Assembly (NCBI GenBank): GCA_964475135.1
Contig: CAYYWL010000043.1
Coordinates: 1 to 8,907 of the forward strand
Direction: 5' to 3'
DNA length: 8,907 bases
Origin: TMED14 sp964475135
Lineage (GTDB): Bacteria > Bacteroidota > Bacteroidia > Flavobacteriales > Schleiferiaceae
Positions 4,679 to 8,907 of the stretch are shown here, in pieces. The notes below the pieces were generated by a model. That model ran no database searches and was not told the DNA's origin. It saw nothing but the letters and a program-made list of their open reading frames with translations. Both the position numbers and the translations under genes were made by a program. Position 1 is the stretch's first letter. The number at the start of each line of letters is the position of its first letter.

Positions 4679-7255
4679 CTACTTGCTTGAGAATTCTTTT
4701 TTCCAGCGGTTGAGGAGCATGAGGGCGTCCATCGGAGTGATGGAGTTGGGGTCGAGGCTTTCGAGTTCGGCGCGCCAGGCTTGGGCGGCGGGGTCTTCCC
4801 ACTGGATGAAGGAGAGTTGGGTGGCGGGCGTTCCGGACTGAGATTCGGTTTTAACCGGATTTTGCTTTTCTTCAAGCACGCGAAGTACGGAGCGGGCGCG
4901 CAGTAGGACGCTCGGCGGCATGCCGGCCATTCGGGCGACTTCGATTCCGAAGGAGTGCGACGAGCCGCCCTCGGCGAGGGTGCGCAAGAAGATCATGCGG
5001 CCGTCAATTTCTTGGATGCGGACGTGGCGGTTGGCGATTCCGGGAAAATGGTCCGCGAGCTCGTTGAGTTCGTGGTAGTGGGTCGCGAACAGGACCAGCG
5101 GCTTGAACGGGTGGTCGTGAAGGTATTCGGCGATCGCCTGGGCGATGCTGAGGCCGTCGTAGGTGGCGGTTCCGCGCCCAATTTCGTCGAGAAGGACCAG
5201 GCTGCGCGCGGTGAGGCCGTTGAGGATGGAGGCGGTTTCGGCCATCTCAACCATGAAGGTTGACTCGCCGGCGGAGAGGTTGTCGCTGGCTCCGACGCGC
5301 ACAAAGACGCGGTCGAGCAGCGGAAGTTCGGCGCGGTCGGCGGCCACGAAGCTACCGATCTGGGCCATGACGGCGTGCAGGGCGGTCTGGCGGAGCAGCG
5401 CCGATTTACCCGACATGTTGGGCCCCGTAATGATCCAGATGTGCTCGCCCGCGGAGTCCAGGTGCACGTCGTTGGGGATGTAGGGCTGGTCCTCGGGCAG
5501 GCGCTGCTCGATGACGGGGTGGCGGCCGGCCTTCACCTGCCAGTTGCTGGTNNNNNNNNNNNNNNNNNNNNNNNNNNNNNNNNNNNNNNNNNNNNNNNNN
5601 NNNNNNNNNNNNNNNNNNNNNNNNNNNNNNNNNNNNNNNNNNNNNNNNNNNAGCGCGCGCTGCGCGCGCGCGACCAGGTCGGCGAAGAGCTGGGCTTCGA
5701 GGCCGGCGATGCGCTCGTCGGCCTGGAGGATGCCCTCCTCTTGCTCTTTGAGCTCCGGGGTGATGTAGCGCTCGGCGTTGACTAGGGTCTGCTTGCGGAT
5801 CCAGTCCGCGGGAACGCGGTCTTTGTGGGAGTTGCGCACCTCGAGGTAGTAGCCAAAGACGTTGTTGAAGTCGAGCTTGAGCGAGGGGATTCCGCTTCGG
5901 TCGGATTCGGCCTGTAGGATGCCTTCAAGGACGGATCGGGCGTCGCGCTTGAGGGCGCGGTAGCGGTCGAGCTCGGGGTCGACTCCGGGGGCGATGGCGC
6001 CGCCCTTGGCCAGCAGGACGGGAGGCTCGGGCGCCAATGTTCTGAAGATGTCGGCGCACCAGGCTTCGAGGGGGTCCAAGGCCTCGAGAAGGTGTTCGAG
6101 GGGATCGACTCCGTTGAGTTCTGAGGCCAGTTCGTTGATTCGGGCTACGGCGTGGGCCAAGGCGCGCAGGTCGCGAGGGCCCATGCGGCCCGTAGCGAGC
6201 CGCGTGGCCATGCGCTCGAGGTCGGGGAGTTCACCGAGGACGGACGCGGAGCGGCCGGCGGGTTCGGGGTGGTCGAGGGCCCAGGCGACGGCGTCGTGCC
6301 GGAGCTGCAGGGCCCGGGGGTCGAGGAGCGGCATGGCCAGCCAGCGACGAAGGAGCCGCGCGCCCATGGGGTTGGCCGTAGCGTCGAGCACGTCGATGAG
6401 GCCGACGCCTCCGGGGTGGGTCGATCCGAAGAGTTCAAGGTTGCGCACCGTGAAGCGGTCCATCCACAGGTGGGTGGCCGGGCGTAGGCGCTGTACCCGC
6501 TCGATGTGCGACCAGTTGGCGTACTGCGCCTGGCGCAGGTAGTGCAAAAGGGCTCCGCACGCAACCGCGGCGAGGGGCGCATCGTCGAGGCCAAAGCCTT
6601 TGAGCGAGGCGGTGCCGAAGTGCTCACTCAAGGTGCGCGTCGCAAATGCCGGAGCAAACACCCAGTCCTCAAGCCCGCTGGGTACGGCAGCGCCGAAAAG
6701 GCCTCGGTCTACGCCCGCTCGGCGGTTGAACACCACCTCGCTGGGCTTAAACGACTGCATCCACGGGTCGATCTCGCCCACGGGACCTTCGGCGGCAAAA
6801 AACTCGCCGGTGGACACGTCGACTAGGGCGAGGCCGAGCAGGGGGCCTTCGGTGTGAAGGGCGGCGAGGAAGTTGTTGCTCCGCGCACTCAAGAGGGTGT
6901 CGTGGTGGGCGATTCCGGGGGTCACGACTTCGGTGACGCCGCGCTTGACGATGCCCTTGACGGACTTGGGGTCCTCGAGCTGCTCGCAGATGGCGACCTT
7001 GAATCCGGCCTTGACCAGGCGGGGCATGTAGGCGTCCAGGGCGTGGTGCGGAAACCCCGCGAGCGGCATGTCGGCCGCCGCTCCGTTGGAGCGCTTCGTG
7101 AGTACAATGTCAAGGGCCTTGGCGGTGGCTACGGCGTCGTCGCCAAAGGTCTCGTAGAAGTCGCCCACGCGAAACAGCAGCAGCGACTCAGGGTACTCGG
7201 CCTTGAGGGCGTTGTACTGGGTCATTAGCGGAGTTTCTGCGGGTTTCTTAGCCAT
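4679..7255 (-). CDS. mutS: DNA mismatch repair ATPase MutS (interrupted by an assembly gap)
   Basis: Recognises mispaired bases and, as an ATP-driven clamp, recruits MutL. The frame is 858 codons, of which 34 are unknown because of the N run. Visible parts: mismatch-reading GDFYETF (31-37; F33-x-E35), connector and lever regions, clamp FGYYLEVRNSHKDRVP (467-482), GRHPVIEQ (577-584), Walker A GPNMSGKS (611-618), STFMVEMAETASIL (665-678), Walker B LVLLDEIGRGT (686-696) and the ATHYHEL histidine loop (724-730). The usual GTSTYDG reads GTATYDG. The missing stretch is the helical part just before the ATPase domain. The C-terminal linker KQNPVKTES (797-805) is encoded by repeat copy f. The start at 7255 is followed by the usual short tail before LMTQYNALKAEYP. 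A possible -7 box (TATCTTCG, 7291 to 7284) lies within the divergent methyltransferase gene. Confidence 0.97.
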   Translation of the reverse strand: MAKKPAETPLMTQYNALKAEYPESLLLFRVGDFYETFGDDAVATAKALDIVLTKRSNGAAADMPLAGFPHHALDAYMPRLVKAGFKVAICEQLEDPKSVKGIVKRGVTEVVTPGIAHHDTLLSARSNNFLAALHTEGPLLGLALVDVSTGEFFAAEGPVGEIDPWMQSFKPSEVVFNRRAGVDRGLFGAAVPSGLEDWVFAPAFATRTLSEHFGTASLKGFGLDDAPLAAVACGALLHYLRQAQYANWSHIERVQRLRPATHLWMDRFTVRNLELFGSTHPGGVGLIDVLDATANPMGARLLRRWLAMPLLDPRALQLRHDAVAWALDHPEPAGRSASVLGELPDLERMATRLATGRMGPRDLRALAHAVARINELASELNGVDPLEHLLEALDPLEAWCADIFRTLAPEPPVLLAKGGAIAPGVDPELDRYRALKRDARSVLEGILQAESDRSGIPSLKLDFNNVFGYYLEVRNSHKDRVPADWIRKQTLVNAERYITPELKEQEEGILQADERIAGLEAQLFADLVARAQRAXXXXXXXXXXXXXXXXXXXXXXXXXXXXXXXXXXTSNWQVKAGRHPVIEQRLPEDQPYIPNDVHLDSAGEHIWIITGPNMSGKSALLRQTALHAVMAQIGSFVAADRAELPLLDRVFVRVGASDNLSAGESTFMVEMAETASILNGLTARSLVLLDEIGRGTATYDGLSIAQAIAEYLHDHPFKPLVLFATHYHELNELADHFPGIANRHVRIQEIDGRMIFLRTLAEGGSSHSFGIEVARMAGMPPSVLLRARSVLRVLEEKQNPVKTESQSGTPATQLSFIQWEDPAAQAWRAELESLDPNSITPMDALMLLNRWKKEFSSK
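4843..4870 (-). repeat. Dispersed repeat, copy f (in frame inside mutS)
   Basis: Minus-strand reading is GAAAAGCAAAATCCGGTT-AAAA-CCGAAT, differing from the consensus by GC for GT ahead of the AAAATCCGG. That change turns what would be an in-frame TAA into CAA (Gln798). It encodes EKQNPVKTES in the variable linker between the MutS ATPase domain and its C-terminal helices. On the plus strand it forms AGATTCGG / loop of six / CCGGATTT with a T-rich tail. Confidence 0.65.
5552..5651. other. Assembly gap of exactly 100 N within mutS
   Basis: The round number suggests a scaffolding placeholder. The right edge is AGCGCGCGCT followed by GCGCGCGCGCG, a self-complementary alternating GC tract that could explain failed assembly. 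By comparison with the usual MutS sequence about 35-37 residues (~105-111 bases) are missing, close to the placeholder length, and the reading frame matches on both sides. Confidence 0.97.
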
Positions 7256-7264
7256 AGCGCGACC

Positions 7265-7274
7265 TACCTTTGCG
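7265..7274 (+). promoter_or_regulatory. Bacteroidota -7 promoter box for the TrmH-family gene
   Basis: TACCTTTGCG matches TAnnTTTG exactly and differs by one base from the folK box. It ends 5 bases before the ATG, the same distance as in folK, so the transcript is probably leaderless or nearly so. No clear -33 TTG is seen at the expected distance. Confidence 0.6.
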
Positions 7275-7279
7275 GCGGA

Positions 7280-7819
7280 ATGGCGAAGATAACCATGCGC
7301 AAACGGCTAACCGAGGAAATTCGAGCGGAACGCTTCGCGTCGCCCACCGACCTCATCCCGGTGGTGGCTCTGCTTGAGAATTTGCGGAGCGCCCACAACG
7401 TGGGCTCGTTTTTTCGCACTGCCGATGCCTTTGGGTTGGCTGAACTCTGGCTGAGTGGCTATTCATGCCGTCCTCCGCACATCCAGCTCGACAAGGTGGC
7501 GCTGGGCGCCACCGAGACGGTAGCTTGGAAGGGCTTCGCTGACGCGCCGGAGGCGATTGCTGCTGCGCGCGCCGCCGGAATGGCGGTGTATGCGGTAGAG
7601 CAGACCGACACGTCGGTTTCGCTTGCGGCCATGCCTACCCCGGCCGCGGGGATACTCTTGGTATTTGGCAATGAGGTAGACGGCGTGGAGCCGGCCACAC
7701 TGTCCCTGTGCGACGGTGCGTTGGAGGTTCCGCAGTTCGGGCTCAAGCACTCGCTCAACGTAAGTGTGTGCGGCGGAGCCGTACTCTGGGAGGCCTGCCG
7801 TCGCTACCGCGGACTTTGA
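7280..7819 (+). CDS. SpoU/TrmH-family (SPOUT) RNA 2'-O-methyltransferase
   Basis: A 179-residue cytoplasmic methyltransferase using S-adenosylmethionine to methylate a ribose 2'-OH in tRNA or rRNA. All three SPOUT motifs are present: motif 1 NLRSAHNVGSFFRTADAFG (34-52; N40 and R46), motif 2 LVFGNEVDGVEPATLSLCD (127-145), and motif 3 HSLNVSVCGGAVLWEA (157-172), which forms the knotted cofactor site. Short SPOUT proteins like this act on different bases (for example tRNA G18 or the wobble position), so the target cannot be read from sequence and no symbol is given. The ATG at 7280 is preferred over the one at 7295 because of the -7 box just upstream. It is divergent from mutS with only 24 bp between starts. 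Confidence 0.93.
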   Translation: MAKITMRKRLTEEIRAERFASPTDLIPVVALLENLRSAHNVGSFFRTADAFGLAELWLSGYSCRPPHIQLDKVALGATETVAWKGFADAPEAIAAARAAGMAVYAVEQTDTSVSLAAMPTPAAGILLVFGNEVDGVEPATLSLCDGALEVPQFGLKHSLNVSVCGGAVLWEACRRYRGL

Positions 7820-7830
7820 GATCGCGCACT

Positions 7831-7852
7831 CTAGGTAACTAGTAACTAGCGA
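7831..7852 (+). repeat. Heptamer repeat after the TrmH-family gene
   Basis: CTAGGTAA, CTAGTAA and CTAGCGA follow one another 11 bases after the stop codon, giving stop codons in several frames. A similar run follows mutS (CTAGCAA, CCAGCAA). Purpose unknown; possibly a degenerate intergenic tandem repeat. Confidence 0.4.
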
Positions 7853-7877
7853 CGAGAAGCTGATGGTTCGGGAATGA

Positions 7878-7905
7878 AAAAACCCGCCGGTTGGGGCGGG
7901 TTTTT
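7878..7905. terminator. Bidirectional intrinsic terminator between the TrmH-family gene and tRNA-Gly
   Basis: AAAAACCCGCC (7878-7888), loop GGTTGG, GGCGGGTTTTT (7895-7905): an 11 bp inverted repeat with a T-tract on either strand. On the plus strand it ends the methyltransferase transcript; on the minus strand it starts 3 bases after the tRNA CCA end and should stop tRNA-Gly transcription. Confidence 0.9.
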
Positions 7906-7908
7906 GTC

Positions 7909-7984
<76 letters not shown>

Positions 7985-7994
7985 GTTGGGGAGT

Positions 7995-8025
7995 GCAAAT
8001 ATACGACTCGCTCCAGATTTTGCAA
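7995..8025 (-). promoter_or_regulatory. Promoter of tRNA-Gly
   Basis: On the minus strand: -33 TTG (8025-8023), 19 bases, then -7 TATATTTGC (8003-7995), an exact match to TAnnTTTG. Transcription would start about 5-10 bases before the mature tRNA 5' end. It is the best promoter match in the window. Confidence 0.75.
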
Positions 8026-8044
8026 TAGCCCTATGTCCAAAAAA

Positions 8045-8072
8045 GAACCGCCCCCGGGTGTGGGGGCGGTTC
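8045..8072 (-). terminator. Terminator of the secreted lamin-tail protein gene
   Basis: A perfect 11 bp stem GAACCGCCCCC / GGGGGCGGTTC with a loop of six. On the minus strand it is followed by TTTTTT (8044-8039). It lies about 30 bases beyond the stop of the gene at 8104 and separates it from the tRNA promoter. Confidence 0.9.
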
Positions 8073-8103
8073 GGTGCAATTGGGATTTCGAAGTCCGCCG
8101 CGC

Positions 8104-8907
8104 TTACTGCAGCACGATGCGTTGCGTGGACTGGCCGGCTTCGCTCTGAACTACTACAAGGTATATGCCACGAGCAAGTCCGCGAAGGTCAATTTGTGCA
8201 GACAATGCGTTAACGCTTTGCGCTGCAAGGGTTTGACCGTTGAGGTTTTGGATGCTGATAGCGTAGCTGCCTTCAGTAGGAAGGGTCAAGGTCACCACAC
8301 CCGTAGTAGGGTTGGGCTGAAGGGTGACGCGAAGTCCGCGCTCTTCAAGACCCACGCTCTGGTTGCCCGGAGAACCGACGTCGCCGCCCGTTGAACTGTA
8401 CGCTCCGCGAATGCCCACTGAGGCATTACCGAGGTAGGTGCAGTTGGTATCGAATTCGGCCGAAAAACCGGCGAGGGCTGAAGTGTACTCAGCACGGCAG
8501 ATTTCAATTGGCGTGGCAGAGGTGTCAAAAAGGACTACGCCGTCGCCGTTGGCGCTGAACGCGGGCTGGGCAGTGGTGAAGTCTTCGTTGACCAGTACCT
8601 GTACCCATGGGCCGAGGTTCCATGTGCTGCGGAACGCGGCTTCGTTGGCGGCGTCTATTTGGGCCACGACGATGGCTTCGCCTGGAGTGACGGTGATGCT
8701 AGGGAAGACGACGGTTCCGGCGTTCCACGAGTTGTCGTCCCAGCTGAACCCAGCGAGGTTAACGGACGTGCTTCCGTAGTTGGTGACTTCAAACCAGTCG
8801 CCATTCACGGCAGTGTTGGCGTCGTTTGAGTTGGCCATAACCTCAGTAATTGCGAGGTCGTAGGTTACAGGCACAGGGTAGATGAAGTCGGCCAAGTAGC
8901 GCGGCAG
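8104..8907 (-). CDS. Secreted lamin-tail-domain protein with T9SS type A sorting signal (5' end outside window)
   Basis: The frame is open to the right edge, so the 267 residues here are the C-terminal part of a longer protein. The first in-window residues (LPRYLADFIYP...) are not a start; the Leu codon at 8895 is just an in-frame TTG. About residues 17-110 form a lamin tail domain (DLAITEVMANSND...GDWFEVTNYGSTSVNLAGFSW), an immunoglobulin-like fold common in bacterial secreted nucleases and adhesins. The last ~75 residues are a type IX secretion sorting domain: LQPNPTTGVVTLTLP, then QNLNGQTL, IDLRGLARGIYLVVVQ, and a basic end. This predicts export across the outer membrane and cell-surface attachment or release. 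The catalytic or adhesive part, if any, would be upstream of the window. It ends at a strong terminator. Confidence 0.9.
   Translation of the reverse strand: MPRYLADFIYPVPVTYDLAITEVMANSNDANTAVNGDWFEVTNYGSTSVNLAGFSWDDNSWNAGTVVFPSITVTPGEAIVVAQIDAANEAAFRSTWNLGPWVQVLVNEDFTTAQPAFSANGDGVVLFDTSATPIEICRAEYTSALAGFSAEFDTNCTYLGNASVGIRGAYSSTGGDVGSPGNQSVGLEERGLRVTLQPNPTTGVVTLTLPTEGSYAISIQNLNGQTLAAQSVNALSAQIDLRGLARGIYLVVVQSEAGQSTQRIVLQ

Noticed and set aside
4557..4841. A plus-strand frame through the tandem repeats and the mutS end (repeated KSKIRLYPN-like peptide)
   Set aside because: It arises only from translating the repeat units; it begins within the terminator hairpin and runs antisense to mutS.
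4955..7228. Long plus-strand open frames opposite mutS (for example 4955-5263, 6152-6487, 6854-7228)
   Set aside because: They are antisense shadows in GC-rich DNA, with low-complexity G/V/A/R-rich products and no recognisable motifs, while the minus strand is unmistakably MutS.

Overview
The window looks like ordinary chromosome from a GC-rich member of the Bacteroidota, probably a marine Flavobacteriales relative (the order is inference). The evidence is a type IX secretion sorting domain on the last protein, TAnnTTTG-type -7 boxes in front of several genes, a Bacteroidota-style SppA and MutS, and a TSP3/OmpA lipoprotein. The sequence is a draft assembly: an exactly 100-base N run interrupts mutS.

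Layout. 1-339 (+) is the 3' end of a DUF2797 gene. It runs head-on into a 'mobile mystery protein A'-type helix-turn-helix gene (211-720, -), overlapping it by 129 bp. 721-873 carries three copies of a dispersed ~40 bp repeat. A tight minus-strand pair follows, sppA (1548-3251) then a YhhQ-type queuosine-precursor transporter (874-1542), 5 bp apart. Only 14 bp from sppA, divergently, begins folK (3266-3787, +), which overlaps an OmpA-like lipoprotein gene (3784-4518, +) at ATGA. An intrinsic terminator and a tandem pair of the same repeat fill the space before convergent mutS (4679-7255, -). Divergent from mutS by 24 bp is a SpoU/TrmH-family RNA methyltransferase (7280-7819, +). A bidirectional terminator, tRNA-Gly(GCC) on the minus strand with a good promoter, and a further terminator lead to the 3' part of a secreted lamin-tail-domain protein with a T9SS type A sorting domain (8104-8907, -; its 5' end is outside the window).

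The genes are mainly housekeeping (mismatch repair, folate synthesis, tRNA and RNA modification, envelope proteolysis) and do not form one pathway. I see no defence island, CRISPR, transposase or phage module. The most unusual content is non-coding. Six copies of a repeat, with the core AAATCCGGTT-N4-CCGAA preceded by an A-tract and usually GTAA, read on the opposite strand as a short hairpin followed by a T-rich tail. Two tandem pairs lie at gene 3' ends, one copy sits just ahead of the HTH gene, one supplies the stop codon of the transporter gene, and one lies in frame inside mutS. Also notable are the HTH/DUF2797 overlap and the near-identical, apparently leaderless start regions of folK and the TrmH-family gene.
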